Positions 8,415-17,526 of a stretch of DNA of 64,000 bases are shown in pieces (position 1 is the first letter of the stretch; the number at the start of each line of letters is the position of its first letter). The DNA lies in contig JAKVOU010000001.1 of the NCBI GenBank assembly GCA_022482625.1, forward strand, positions 186,001 to 250,000, given 5' to 3'. The notes beneath the pieces were generated by a model. That model was not told the origin of the DNA. It made no database searches and was given only the letters and a program-made list of their open reading frames with translations. The position numbers and the translations under genes are program-made. Origin of the DNA: Spirochaetia bacterium. Lineage in GTDB: Bacteria > Spirochaetota > Spirochaetia > Sphaerochaetales > Sphaerochaetaceae.

Positions 8415-8789
8415 TCATTTACTGGTTGCCTTGTCTAGTTCTTTAAACTTTTCGAAAGTCTCCGGGCTTACCAAATGTTCTAAATGGCGAGCATCTTCAT
8501 GAGCGGCTTTTGCCCCAACTTTGAGGACATGCGTTAGAAAGTCTTCGATTATCACTTGGCGTTCAAATATGGAAGTAGCATATTTTTGTCCACTTTTTGT
8601 TAGAACAAGGTTGTGATGTTCGTCGATATCAATCAAACCTTCATTATGAAGTCTTTTAATTGCATTGCTGACACTTGGTTTTGAGACTCCAAGTTCATTT
8701 GCAACGTTGATGGAACGGACAGAACCAAGCTTACGCTGCAGCAGAAAAATTGTTTTCAGATAGGTTTTGGAAGATTTACTGATTTGCAT
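8415..8789 (-). CDS. DtxR/MntR-family metal-dependent transcriptional regulator
   Basis: The 124-residue protein has an N-terminal winged helix (VRSINVANELGVSKPSVSNAIKRL, about 24-47) and a wing (GLIDIDEHHNLVLTKSG), then a helical dimerisation part ending HEDARHLEHLVSPETFEKF with the His and Glu residues that bind metal in this family. It lacks the C-terminal SH3-like domain, as MntR does. It is the last gene of a three-gene minus-strand unit and overlaps the upstream gene by 14 bases. It probably senses Mn or Fe; its targets are not visible in the window. Confidence 0.88.
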   Translation of the reverse strand: MQISKSSKTYLKTIFLLQRKLGSVRSINVANELGVSKPSVSNAIKRLHNEGLIDIDEHHNLVLTKSGQKYATSIFERQVIIEDFLTHVLKVGAKAAHEDARHLEHLVSPETFEKFKELDKATSK

Positions 8790-9114
8790 TTTTCCGGCAC
8801 AATTGCATTTGATAGCTACCTTGAGAATTCAGTACCTGCAATTTGCAGCTTACAGGCTCTATACCATATACTTGGCGTTTATCCATAGAATTATCACCAT
8901 CACTGACATGGTATATATTCTGTATGCTTTGACCGCTCAGTTTACCGATCTCAAGTATAAAGGACTGTTTCTCACAATTTTGCCAATTGTTCTCTAAGGC
9001 AAGTTTCCAAAGATAATCAACCAGAATATCTGGAAGGATGACCTTTATGTTGGATGCTACCGATAAGTCCACATTACTGCATATAGTCAGATTCTTAGTT
9101 ATCGCTTTCATCAT
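8776..9114 (-). CDS. Uncharacterised small protein between two regulators
   Basis: This 112-residue ORF overlaps both its neighbours (20 bases with the MarR gene, 14 with the DtxR gene), which argues that it is translated. The fold is not obvious; segments such as ILPDILVDYLWKLALE and SFILEIGKLSGQSIQNIYHV faintly recall the DUF960 family, but I would not rely on that. It has no signal peptide or membrane segment. Context suggests a role linked to the two regulators. Confidence 0.6.
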   Translation of the reverse strand: MMKAITKNLTICSNVDLSVASNIKVILPDILVDYLWKLALENNWQNCEKQSFILEIGKLSGQSIQNIYHVSDGDNSMDKRQVYGIEPVSCKLQVLNSQGSYQMQLCRKNANQ

Positions 9115-9730
9115 TTTCAGTTTCTTCTCCCATGAATGGCCTCATCTCATCCCTATAGTGCCTGCGTCCCCTGGTACGTCTGGAACTATGCCTGTAGCGA
9201 TTATAATCGGTGTCGGTATGTTGCCAATTTCCATAGATTTTTCCATAGTAAGACATAAAATCTTCCATATACTTACGGCGGTTCTCAAAATCAACATCAG
9301 GAAATTGCTTCTCATATTGCTTGATGATGCGTTCCAAGTATTCGCTGAAAGTAGATAATTCATCATCATTCAGGCACTCAAAGACTTTTAAGACATCCGA
9401 TTCGTTTTCATTCGTGTCCTCTGTGACTTTTGCACCGGCCTCAGTCAGATGAATAATCATGATCCGTTTGTCGTCCTCTGAGACCTCACGGGTTATATAG
9501 CCACTTCTTTCAAGTTTCGTAAGTAGTTCTGCAACTGATTGTTTGCTCATGTTAAGCAGATACGTCAGTTCTTTTTGGCTGATTGTCGGTTTCAATTTAA
9601 GGATTGCCAATACTCTGCCTTGTCCTCTGTGCGGGTTATGTGTGCTGCCTAAATGGCTGATCATTGTACGGTGCATAAGCATATGAAGCTGTTGTAGCTG
9701 TCCAATGATAGTATCTGTAATTTCATTCAT
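9095..9730 (-). CDS. MarR-family transcriptional regulator with arginine-rich tail
   Basis: A 211-residue MarR-type winged-helix repressor: recognition region QKELTYLLNMSKQSVAELLTKLERSGYI and wing EVSEDDKRIMIIHLTEAG. The C-terminal 50 residues (after about 160) are an unusual extension rich in Arg, Tyr and acidic residues. The ATG at 9730 has AGGAG about ten bases upstream on the minus strand. Three operator-like repeats cover its promoter, so autoregulation is likely. It heads a three-gene operon with the unknown protein and the DtxR regulator. Confidence 0.88.
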   Translation of the reverse strand: MNEITDTIIGQLQQLHMLMHRTMISHLGSTHNPHRGQGRVLAILKLKPTISQKELTYLLNMSKQSVAELLTKLERSGYITREVSEDDKRIMIIHLTEAGAKVTEDTNENESDVLKVFECLNDDELSTFSEYLERIIKQYEKQFPDVDFENRRKYMEDFMSYYGKIYGNWQHTDTDYNRYRHSSRRTRGRRHYRDEMRPFMGEETENDESDN

Positions 9731-9762
9731 AGTTATATTCTCCTATTGACATTTGTTAGATT

Positions 9763-9825
9763 AGTCAAGCGCCTGACTTTATAATTAGTATGGCGCCTGA
9801 CTAATTTAATGTCAAGTACCTGACT
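9763..9825 (-). promoter_or_regulatory. Promoter of the MarR operon with three tandem operator sites
   Basis: Three copies of an AGTCA-N6-TGACT pattern occur: 9763-9778 (perfect), 9787-9802 (AGTAT half, also inside TTAGT-N10-ACTAA) and 9810-9825 (TGTCA half). They are spaced 24 and 23 bases apart. A minus-strand promoter TTGACA (9815-9810), 17-base spacer and CATACT (9792-9787) lies directly under copies 2 and 3, so a protein bound there would block polymerase. Confidence 0.7.
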
Positions 9826-9830
9826 GTATT

Positions 9831-10170
9831 TTTTTTTACACCTGAGAGGACTTTACTTCAGATCAGAAGAAGGTAAGAAAACTTTTGAAAGAGGACGGAT
9901 AAGTTGAATGAGTGTACTTTAGACAGACTTTGCTATATAGGTTTTGGGTTGCATCATAATGATGGCAGGCTACAAAAAGAGGAAAGAGAAGATACCTGTT
10001 GCCCCGAAAAATCAAGGCAGCACTAGTTGCCGATATACCATGGCAAAAAGTGAGTTCAAGTTGTCATGTCGTTTCCTTTTGTCTGTTACTGACAACCTGG
10101 ACTGCATTGTAATTAACTGTTTTCTTCAATGGCAAAAATACATTTGCTTCTTTTATATGGCTTTAAGGGT
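9831..10170. other. Non-coding stretch between two minus-strand units
   Basis: Apart from a T-run at 9830-9837 I see no gene, RNA or strong repeat here. A plus-strand ORF that runs through it continues as the antisense shadow of the XdhC-YqeB gene and is not credible. Confidence 0.5.
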
Positions 10171-10201
10171 AAAAAAATTGCCAGGAATGATTTTCCTGGC
10201 A
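10171..10201 (-). terminator. Rho-independent terminator of the xdhC-yqeB gene
   Basis: On the minus strand a stem TGCCAGGAA/TTCCTGGCA (10193-10201 with 10179-10187, 5-base loop) is followed by a run of seven T (complement of 10171-10177). It begins ten bases after the stop codon. Confidence 0.85.
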
Positions 10202-10210
10202 GTCTTTTTC

Positions 10211-11791
10211 TCACTTCATTTCCCGAAGGAACTTCTCAACTGCCTGCAGGACCCCGCCGCCTATGGTACGGCCTTTATCCGAGCAGTGGAGGTGATCAAC
10301 CGAAGCACCTCTGGGATCAACATCGGCAACCTTGAAACCTACGGTGACAGGCAGGCCCGAATGGAGCAGGCCCCGAAGTTTACCAGAGATGACTGTCTGG
10401 ACCGGAACGCCGTCTACCCCTGCTATGATATCTCCTTTTTCAACGAGATCCCCGATTTTATGGTTGGAAGAGAAAATGCCTTCTGCAGGGCTCTTTATGA
10501 CCCGTTCCTTCCCATAGCCACCGATAACACCCGGAGTTCCTGTGTTGGGCTGGGTCTGTCCTTCCGTTAAGACCCTTCCAAGGTCATGTCCTCTCATTGT
10601 CTCGATGACGGCATCGCAGTCAATACCTGCGGTAAAGCCTGGCCCCAGTGCAAGTACCAAAGGAGCATCATCTTTCTTTGTACCGATGTTTACCTTTGCC
10701 AAGATAGCATCGACGACAATGTACGGATGTAATTTCTGTATCAATGTAGCATCAGGATCAACTACCAGTGGTACGATTCCTTCATCAAGCAGTGCGGTAA
10801 TCTTTTCCAGGTCTTCTTTCGCAGTCAAGACACCCTTGACTCCTTCGACTTCAATCGTACCCTCATACATTGCTTCTCCGAACGCAACCGTCCTTCTGAT
10901 GACTGTCGGTTTTTCAATATCCAAGGCAATTACACGGTGCCCTGCGTTATGCAGCATGAGAATGACGGAAGTAGCCAGGTCTCCGGCACCTCTGACGATG
11001 ATAGGCCGATAGGCGATACCCTTTCTGATTGCAGGTCTTCCTTCAAAGAAAGCCAGGATTTCACTTACCAATGAAAGACCGACCTGATAAGGCATCTGCC
11101 CTCCGATGTCAACGCCGATCGGGCAATGAATCCGGACCATTTCCTCTCTGTTCAGCGGTACATCTCCAAGGATACGATGCATATGCTTATGGCTTGCCAT
11201 GATACCGATATAGGGAGCCGGTGTCTCAAGCAATGCCTTATAGTCCTTGCTTCGCATCAATGCATGGTTCAGTACGACAATCGCAGTGTCTTCATCAATC
11301 GGTATTTCCGATAAAGCTTTCTTGACTGTGCCTTGCAGGATAATCTGGCTGGCAGTAGGGAAGAGTTCGGTACTGGCAAATTCCTTGCGGGTTTCGATGA
11401 CCTTTGTTTCAAAACCTGCTCCCTGTGCAATCCTTGCAGTTTCCTGGGCTACGTGTCCGCCTCCGATGATCAACAGGCAATGTCCTTTTTCGCCAATGTC
11501 GATCGAAATGGTCATAGAAGATATGGCATCGTTGTTTTCGTTTGTTCTCTTGAGCCTGAAAAGTCCACCTTTGCCTCTTTGTAGACAAGCCAAGGCATTC
11601 TGTTTTGCCCGGAATTCAATTTCTCCGCCTCCTATGGTACCGTAGGAAGTGCCGTCTTTCGTAACTAGCATTCTGCCACTGGTCCTGGTTACCGTACCAG
11701 TAGTAGCGGCGATGGTTACCCATGCAAAAGGTATATTTTTTGCTTCCAAATCAGAAGCAATGGTATATGGTGAATTGTTCTGTGTACTCAT
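10211..11791 (-). CDS. XdhC-YqeB fusion, maturation factor for molybdenum hydroxylases
   Basis: Residues 1 to about 255 are XdhC-like: the GGGHVAQE Rossmann motif at 110-117 and the family C-terminal block CPIGVDIGGQMPYQVGLS at 223-240. Residues from about 262 match the YqeB/EF2563 family, beginning RPIIVRGAGDLATSVI, with the typical EKPTVIRRTVAFGEAMYEG. XdhC proteins insert the sulfurated molybdenum cofactor into xanthine-dehydrogenase-type enzymes; YqeB is linked to selenium-dependent molybdenum hydroxylases, often of purine catabolism. These are usually separate genes, so a single 526-residue chain is notable. No hydroxylase subunit is in the window, but the purine-salvage block lies 8 kb away. 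Confidence 0.88.
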   Translation of the reverse strand: MSTQNNSPYTIASDLEAKNIPFAWVTIAATTGTVTRTSGRMLVTKDGTSYGTIGGGEIEFRAKQNALACLQRGKGGLFRLKRTNENNDAISSMTISIDIGEKGHCLLIIGGGHVAQETARIAQGAGFETKVIETRKEFASTELFPTASQIILQGTVKKALSEIPIDEDTAIVVLNHALMRSKDYKALLETPAPYIGIMASHKHMHRILGDVPLNREEMVRIHCPIGVDIGGQMPYQVGLSLVSEILAFFEGRPAIRKGIAYRPIIVRGAGDLATSVILMLHNAGHRVIALDIEKPTVIRRTVAFGEAMYEGTIEVEGVKGVLTAKEDLEKITALLDEGIVPLVVDPDATLIQKLHPYIVVDAILAKVNIGTKKDDAPLVLALGPGFTAGIDCDAVIETMRGHDLGRVLTEGQTQPNTGTPGVIGGYGKERVIKSPAEGIFSSNHKIGDLVEKGDIIAGVDGVPVQTVISGKLRGLLHSGLPVTVGFKVADVDPRGASVDHLHCSDKGRTIGGGVLQAVEKFLREMK

Positions 11792-11860
11792 GAATGGTAG
11801 TATAGCATGTTTTTATAAAAAAGAGTTACATTTTGCACAAAACATTGCTATGCTGTTTAC
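11792..11860. promoter_or_regulatory. Divergent extended -10 promoters, apparently for leaderless mRNAs
   Basis: Minus strand: TGCTATACT, whose -10 ends seven bases before the xdhC-yqeB ATG. Plus strand: TGCTATGCT at 11847-11854, whose -10 ends six bases before the ATG at 11861, with TTACAT 17 bases upstream of it as a possible -35. In both cases transcription should start at or within a base of the ATG, and neither gene has a Shine-Dalgarno site. Confidence 0.5.
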
Positions 11861-12460
11861 ATGAACAGGAATTTGGGAACAGGGCCGCATTATGTAGGCA
11901 TAGAAATATATGGGAATCGGTTTCGGGCTGTAATCATGTCAGATAGTACCAACGCATATAGGACCTACAAGGGCGATCTTACCTCTTCTTTTCAAAGTGA
12001 ACGATTGCTTGGCAGATTGCAGGAGAATGACCATCTTATCATCAACCAAAGCAAGTTTGCCGTCAGGGCAATGGAGAGGGTAAAAGATACTTATGTGCCT
12101 TCTGACGAGTTGTGGGAAGCATGGAAATTTGCCCTTGGAGAAAAAAGTACGGAACTCTGTCTTTTTGCATGCAGGTTCAACAAGCGGGAAAAGGGGAAAC
12201 ATCCTGTTTCTTTTTCTCCTGCCATGGAACAGCAGGTACTCAATGCAGGAGCAGAAAGGCTTGCACAGTTGCAGGAACTCTGTGATGATGCCTCAGGGCA
12301 ATTGGATGCCTCTTCACCAGATGTCAATCAAGCAAAGACATTGGAATGGGATGCCCGTCGCTATAGGGGAGAAGCGATGAGTGCTGCCGGCAGTAGCATG
12401 GAAGAGCTTCTGCTTCGGTTCCGGCAACTCAAGGAAACCTATGAAAGTTTCGAGGAATAA
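11861..12460 (+). CDS. Unknown protein, 199 residues
   Basis: I do not recognise this protein. It begins with a compact region (HYVGIEIYGNRFRAVIM, 10-26) that may form two beta strands, and ends in a long, probably coiled helical region (about 118-199, rich in Glu, Gln, Leu). There is no signal peptide or membrane helix. It is divergent from the xdhC-yqeB gene and convergent with ackA, with which it shares a terminator. Lack of a ribosome site and the promoter position suggest a leaderless transcript. Confidence 0.7.
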   Translation: MNRNLGTGPHYVGIEIYGNRFRAVIMSDSTNAYRTYKGDLTSSFQSERLLGRLQENDHLIINQSKFAVRAMERVKDTYVPSDELWEAWKFALGEKSTELCLFACRFNKREKGKHPVSFSPAMEQQVLNAGAERLAQLQELCDDASGQLDASSPDVNQAKTLEWDARRYRGEAMSAAGSSMEELLLRFRQLKETYESFEE

Positions 12461-12487
12461 GATCCGATATTTGTCATGTTTGGAATA

Positions 12488-12520
12488 AAAAGGAGGAAGC
12501 CATTGTCGCCTCCTCCTTTT
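12488..12520. terminator. Bidirectional terminator between the unknown gene and ackA
   Basis: A 10-bp stem AAAAGGAGGA/TCCTCCTTTT (12488-12497 with 12511-12520) with a 13-base loop carries an A-run on one side and a T-run on the other, so it can end transcripts from both converging genes. Confidence 0.8.
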
Positions 12521-12544
12521 ATGTATAATCCAATCACATCCTAT

Positions 12545-13879
12545 TTATTTGGCTGTGACAAGGATTTCCTTCAGTTCCGGATGTTTCTTCAAATCTTCGA
12601 CAAGCCCTCTTGCCCTTGCCTTGTTCTCGTAATCTTTGCTTTCGAAGGTGTAATGGAATTTGGTATGGACATCGTAGGTGCCTTCCATGAGCGCATAGGC
12701 ATCTTCGGTGATGACCAATTCTTCATCAGTAGGAATCACGAAGATACGAGTCGGAGAATCGGATGTGCTGATATCAAATTCGCCGTTTCTGCAGTGGCAG
12801 ATGGCATTCTTATGTGCATCCATGCTGATACCGATATTTTCCAGTCCTTCTGTAGATCCCTTTCTGATATGGTCGCCCATTTCACCGACACCGGCAGTAA
12901 AGACGACAGCATCGACCCTGCCGAGCAAAGCTTTGTAGGCACCGATATACTTCTTCAGTCTGTGGCATTCCATATCGATAGCCAACTGAGCCTTCTCATC
13001 TCCCTTGAGAGCAGCTTCGTGGACATCACGGCGGTCACTCATGCCGCAGATACCTACAAGACCACTCTTCTTGTTAAGGGCAGTATCCATTTCGCTGGCA
13101 CTCATGCCGGTCGTGTTCATGATATAGGGGAGGATGGCGGGATCAAGATCACCGCTCCTGGAACCCATGACAAGGCCTTCAAGCGGTGTCAGCCCCATGG
13201 AAGTATCGACGCAGATGCCGTCCTTCACAGCGCAGACTGATGCTCCGTTACCGATGTGGCAGATGATAAGGTTGGTATCCTTGTTCTGTTTGCCGAGCAG
13301 TACTGCAGCCCTTTTTGCACAATAGAGGTGACTGGTTCCGTGGAAACCATATCGGCGGACATTGTACTTCGTATACCAATCGTAGGGAACTGCATACATG
13401 AAAGCTTCTTTGGGCATCGTCTGATGCCAAGCTGTATCCATGACGATGGCATGAGGAATGTTCGGCATTACTTTCCGTGCTGCTTCAATACCCATGATGT
13501 TGGCTGGCATATGAAGAGGACCGAGAGGAATGATTTTCTTCAGATCTTCTACTACCTGGTCATCTACCAATGCAGATTTCTTGAAATATTCTCCACCATG
13601 CAATACCCTGTGTCCAACGGCGCCGATTTCACTCAAATCTTTGATTACGCCATATTTTTTGTCGACCAACATACTGATGATGAGTTCAATTGCTTCCTTA
13701 TGTGTAGGAGAAGAAAATTTTGTAAAATAAGGTTCTTTTCCCGTAGCCTTATGGGTAATTGTTGAATACTCAAGTCCGATTCGTTCAACTACACCGACAG
13801 CAAGTACATCCTTGTTGTCCCAGTCGAAGACTTGGTATTTGGCAGAAGAACTGCCACAGTTCAAGGTCAGAATAACCAT
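12545..13879 (-). CDS. ackA: Acetate kinase
   Basis: AckA makes ATP and acetate from acetyl phosphate, the last step of acetate fermentation. The family signatures are complete: [18 protein letters not shown] at the N-terminus, [11 protein letters not shown], the substrate loop [12 protein letters not shown], and [12 protein letters not shown] with [19 protein letters not shown]. At 444 residues it is longer than the usual 400 because of a C-terminal tail after about residue 400 ([20 protein letters not shown]). No pta gene is adjacent. Confidence 0.97.
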   Translation of the reverse strand: MVILTLNCGSSSAKYQVFDWDNKDVLAVGVVERIGLEYSTITHKATGKEPYFTKFSSPTHKEAIELIISMLVDKKYGVIKDLSEIGAVGHRVLHGGEYFKKSALVDDQVVEDLKKIIPLGPLHMPANIMGIEAARKVMPNIPHAIVMDTAWHQTMPKEAFMYAVPYDWYTKYNVRRYGFHGTSHLYCAKRAAVLLGKQNKDTNLIICHIGNGASVCAVKDGICVDTSMGLTPLEGLVMGSRSGDLDPAILPYIMNTTGMSASEMDTALNKKSGLVGICGMSDRRDVHEAALKGDEKAQLAIDMECHRLKKYIGAYKALLGRVDAVVFTAGVGEMGDHIRKGSTEGLENIGISMDAHKNAICHCRNGEFDISTSDSPTRIFVIPTDEELVITEDAYALMEGTYDVHTKFHYTFESKDYENKARARGLVEDLKKHPELKEILVTAK

Positions 13880-13986
13880 AACGATGCTCCTTGGTTTTCT
13901 AAAAAATAAGATTTATACTGATTGCTTTAGTTTTGTCCTTTTGCAAGAAACATGAAAAAGTATCACACATTTTCTTAGAGAGTGCA

Positions 13987-14008
13987 AGGTAAAAAGGGGC
14001 TTTTACCT
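13987..14008. other. Stem-loop between ackA and the exported protein gene
   Basis: AGGTAAAA (13987-13994) pairs with TTTTACCT (14001-14008) around a six-base loop, in the 170-base divergent gap. It may be a regulatory site for one of the two promoters; no T-run marks it as a terminator. Confidence 0.35.
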
Positions 14009-14050
14009 CTGCAATTAATGCAAATATATAGTTTTTTTTCATAGGGAAAT

Positions 14051-15076
14051 ATGAAGGATTTTGCTATTGTCCTGCTGTTGCTTGCAGTTCCTGTCTATTT
14101 GTCAGCAGATAGATTTGTTGTTTCTGGAACCAGTGCGGCAAGGACATTCGGAATGGCTATCTATACAGAGGCCTTGGACTTGGAACTCTCGGGTGGACAG
14201 GAAAAGCAATTTTCTGTTGCAACTGCAAGATTCGAAGAAGGCAAGTTGCAGATAGTCAGGGAAATTCCTTTCGTATCTTCATTGCTCAGCAGTGGTTTCC
14301 CTTCGGCCACTGTAGCAAATTTTACATTTTCTCCTTCATTGCATGTCTGCTTCGGGATATCCGATCGGGATGAAGAAGGGTTTGCCATCGGCGGAATTGT
14401 CTATCGGAACAGTAGGACTGAACTTGAGCTAGCACGGTTTGTCGGAATGGAAAGCGAGGGGAATGGCTATTATCTGAAGAAGGGAATGCTGTGTGATGAA
14501 GGGCCTGGGATATTCATGCATGTTGCCAATGAGGGTCAAAGATGTTCCTTTGTCTTCGAATGTGCCTTTTTTGCCCAACAGACTGAAGTCGGCCTGTTGG
14601 CTTCGATAGTAGCCGGTCCCCTTGTTTTTTTTACTGACCATATTTCTCAAACGGGAGAACAGGCTTTTGGGGTAAAGGTAAAGACTTCTACGGCTTCCCT
14701 TACGTTGAAGCTACAGAATTTCCCTGAGAGTCCCTTCGGAGGTGAAGGAAAAGGCGGTACCTATGATTGCAGCTTTGAAGCAAACATTCCCTTTTGGTCA
14801 TGGAATTGTTCCCTTGCTACCGAGAGATCGGTTTCATTGAAACATGACGGTACCATTGCAAAAACAGATACCGTCAAGCTTAAGGTTGCCTATGCAAGGC
14901 CAGCAGGTTTTGATCTTTCCTTGTCCCTCGGAACAAAGGGCATTGAAGCTGAGGCAAGGCTCGGTACCTGCCTTATCAGCAGAAAGAGGATAAAGCTACA
15001 GGGTAAGAAAGGCAATTTTCATTTTTCTGTTTCTACGAGCGGCATCATCGGCTGTAGCTATGAACTTGTTTTTTGA
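14051..15076 (+). CDS. Exported beta-rich protein, probably outer-membrane
   Basis: The 341-residue product starts with a clear signal peptide (MKDFAIVLLLLAVPVYLSA, cleavage near residue 19). The mature part alternates short beta-type segments and ends in YELVF, with the terminal aromatic residue common in outer-membrane barrels. I do not recognise a family. The last 19 bases overlap the 3' end of the convergent murB gene. Confidence 0.65.
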   Translation: MKDFAIVLLLLAVPVYLSADRFVVSGTSAARTFGMAIYTEALDLELSGGQEKQFSVATARFEEGKLQIVREIPFVSSLLSSGFPSATVANFTFSPSLHVCFGISDRDEEGFAIGGIVYRNSRTELELARFVGMESEGNGYYLKKGMLCDEGPGIFMHVANEGQRCSFVFECAFFAQQTEVGLLASIVAGPLVFFTDHISQTGEQAFGVKVKTSTASLTLKLQNFPESPFGGEGKGGTYDCSFEANIPFWSWNCSLATERSVSLKHDGTIAKTDTVKLKVAYARPAGFDLSLSLGTKGIEAEARLGTCLISRKRIKLQGKKGNFHFSVSTSGIIGCSYELVF

Positions 15077-16047
15077 CCAGGCCAAGTCCCAAGCAGTTGG
15101 ATTTCATATGAAAGGTCGATGCCGAAACGCTTTGCTACTTCATCTTTTGCAAGCTGGCTCAAGTCGAATATGTCACGGCTGGAGGCACCGGCAGCATTGA
15201 CAATGACATTTGCATGTTCCTGGCTGACCATTGCACCTCCCAGTGTCTTGCCCTTCAAGCCACATTGGTCAATGAGCCAACCGGCTTTCTGCCCTTCTGG
15301 ATTCTTGAAGATAGATCCGGCATTCGGAAATGAATGTAGGCCTCGCTTGCCATGTTCCCGTATACATTGTTCCTTTATTTTTTTCGCTTCTGAGCTCTGT
15401 CCGGTATTATCAAGGCTAAATGCAGCTTCAAACAGTATGACTGTCTGTTTCATGTCCATGAACGGACTATGCCGGTAGGAAAAATCTTCTCCATCGGCAT
15501 CCATCCTGTGGAGTCTGCCATCCATGGTAAAATAATCGACGTAAACCAGCCTGTCGCTGATCTGATGGTTGTCAGATCCTGCATTACCTCTTACGGCACC
15601 ACCTACGGTACCAGGAATTCCACCAAGGAATTCCAAGCCTTGCAGACCATCGTCTATGGAAATCGAGATTGCCCGGTCCAAGGACATGCCGCAACGGGTT
15701 GCAAAAAGGTTGCCACGCAATGAAAAGCGGGAAAGATGCTGGGTACACAGTACCATTCCTTTGATGCCCTCATCACTGATCAATATATTTGTCCCGCCTC
15801 CGATGATGGTAAGCGGCAGATTATACTGTGTGGACAGCTTTAGGATGTCAATCAATTCATGCATTCTTCCCGGCATTGCAAAGTATTCGGCATTTCCGCC
15901 AGTGCCGAACGAAGAATAGGGTGCAAGAGGGACATCCTGAGCCGTAAGTTTTTCAAACTTGATTTTTTCACTGCTATGACTTACATTGGTATGCATGGTT
16001 GTATAGTAATCCAGTTCCGACAAGTCTACAACCATATTTTGCTGCAA
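15058..16047 (-). CDS. murB: UDP-N-acetylenolpyruvoylglucosamine reductase
   Basis: MurB reduces UDP-GlcNAc-enolpyruvate to UDP-MurNAc with NADPH and FAD in peptidoglycan synthesis. Visible are the FAD-binding start APYSSFGTGGNAEYF, the IIGGGTNILISD loop, LEFLGGIPGTVGGAVRGNAG, the segment HSFPNAGSIFKNPEG with the conserved Ser, and a C-terminal EVAKRFGIDLSYEIQLLG. The TTG start at 16047 has no good ribosome site; the ATG at 15999 would give a protein 16 residues shorter. It diverges from cysS and overlaps the convergent exported-protein gene by 19 bases. Confidence 0.95.
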   Translation of the reverse strand: MQQNMVVDLSELDYYTTMHTNVSHSSEKIKFEKLTAQDVPLAPYSSFGTGGNAEYFAMPGRMHELIDILKLSTQYNLPLTIIGGGTNILISDEGIKGMVLCTQHLSRFSLRGNLFATRCGMSLDRAISISIDDGLQGLEFLGGIPGTVGGAVRGNAGSDNHQISDRLVYVDYFTMDGRLHRMDADGEDFSYRHSPFMDMKQTVILFEAAFSLDNTGQSSEAKKIKEQCIREHGKRGLHSFPNAGSIFKNPEGQKAGWLIDQCGLKGKTLGGAMVSQEHANVIVNAAGASSRDIFDLSQLAKDEVAKRFGIDLSYEIQLLGTWPGQKTSS

Positions 16048-16082
16048 TCATCTTGCATTGCACTATGACCAGTGAGGGAAAC

Positions 16083-17498
16083 ATGGAAGTCAAGCTATAT
16101 AATACGATGGGACGGAAACTGGAAGTCTTCAGACCTATCAACGAAGGAAAAGTCGGTCTGTATACGTGTGGTCCTACCGTATACAACTATGCACATATCG
16201 GTAATCTCAGGACATTTCTGTTTGAAGATGTACTCAAGAGAACGCTCATGCATGCTGGCTATGACGTGGAACACGTCATGAATATCACGGATGTCGGTCA
16301 TCTGACAGACGATGGGGACGAGGGTGATGACAAGATGACGAAGAAGGCAAAGGAAAGCGGCAAGTCAGTCTGGGAAATTGCAGCCTTCTATACGGAAGCT
16401 TTTCTTCATGACTATGATCAGCTTAACATGATCCGTCCTGCGGTACTGTGCAAGGCGACCGACCATATACAGGATATGATTGCCTTGATCAAACGGCTTG
16501 AACAGCGGGGCCACACATATCTCAGCGGAGGCAATGTCTATTTCTCCATAGATACATTTCCTGACTATGGTAAGCTTGCAGGTCAGAACCTTGACGATCT
16601 GCAGACTGCTGTCCGGGCTGATGTCACGGCTGACAGCAACAAACGGAACAGCAAGGATTTTGTCCTTTGGTTTACCAAGAGCAAGTTCGGACAGCAGCAG
16701 ATGATGTGGGACTCACCTTGGGGAAGAGGCTATCCTGGTTGGCATATTGAATGTTCTGCAATGAGCATGAAGTACCTTGGGGAATCATTTGATATCCACT
16801 GCGGTGGAATTGATGCCATCCCTGTACATCATACCAATGAGATTGCCCAGAGCGAAGCCGCAACAGGACACAAATGGGTCAATTATTGGCTCCATGGAGA
16901 ATTCCTGCTGGATGAGACCGGGAAGATGAGCAAGAGCAAGGGAGATTTCCTTACGCTTGGCCTGCTGGAGAAAAAGGGATATGATCCGATGGATTATCGC
17001 TTTTTTACACTTGGCGGGCATTATCGGTCACAGCTTCGTTTCAGTTTCGAGAATCTTGATACGGCTAGGAACGGAAGGCTTTCCATCATATCAAGGATCC
17101 AAGACTTGCTGGATGCAGGAGCTAAGAAGCTTCCGTTGGCCGGAGCTGTTGCAAAGACCTATGCCGAACGTTTTGATACGGATATCTGCAATAACCTCAA
17201 TATGCCGAAGGCTGTTGCGGACCTGTGGGCGACACTCAAGGCAACAGATCTTACCGATGATGAAAAATATAGCCTGGTATTGTACTATGATGAAGTGTTC
17301 GGCCTGAGATTGGATAAGGTCGAGGCCAGAGGAGATGTGTCAGTTCCTCCGGAGGCTATGCAGCTTCTTGCCAGAAGGACACAGGCAAAGAAGGAAAAAA
17401 ACTGGACGGAAGCCGATGCAATGAGAGATCAGCTTGCGGCCTTGGGCTTTACGGTAAAGGATACGCCCCAGGGACCTATCCTTCAAAAAAAGCTGTAA
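16083..17498 (+). CDS. cysS: Cysteinyl-tRNA synthetase
   Basis: A class I synthetase of 471 residues. Zinc ligand Cys29 and the HIGN form of the HIGH motif (residues 38-41, in CGPTVYNYAHIGN) are seen, with GWHIECSAM, a GGIDAIPVHHTNEIAQSEA zinc-binding region and the KMSKSKG loop. I chose the ATG at 16083 because GAGGGA lies seven to twelve bases upstream; a longer ORF from 15999 would run into the murB start on the other strand. Confidence 0.96.
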   Translation: MEVKLYNTMGRKLEVFRPINEGKVGLYTCGPTVYNYAHIGNLRTFLFEDVLKRTLMHAGYDVEHVMNITDVGHLTDDGDEGDDKMTKKAKESGKSVWEIAAFYTEAFLHDYDQLNMIRPAVLCKATDHIQDMIALIKRLEQRGHTYLSGGNVYFSIDTFPDYGKLAGQNLDDLQTAVRADVTADSNKRNSKDFVLWFTKSKFGQQQMMWDSPWGRGYPGWHIECSAMSMKYLGESFDIHCGGIDAIPVHHTNEIAQSEAATGHKWVNYWLHGEFLLDETGKMSKSKGDFLTLGLLEKKGYDPMDYRFFTLGGHYRSQLRFSFENLDTARNGRLSIISRIQDLLDAGAKKLPLAGAVAKTYAERFDTDICNNLNMPKAVADLWATLKATDLTDDEKYSLVLYYDEVFGLRLDKVEARGDVSVPPEAMQLLARRTQAKKEKNWTEADAMRDQLAALGFTVKDTPQGPILQKKL

Positions 17499-17526
17499 CC
17501 CACGGTTACAAGGGTTGTTATCGATT

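Noticed and set aside
9944-10570. 208-codon plus-strand ORF
   Set aside because: Most of it is antisense to the well-supported XdhC-YqeB gene, and there is no ribosome site or family feature.
12476-13240. 254-codon plus-strand ORF
   Set aside because: It is the antisense shadow of acetate kinase.
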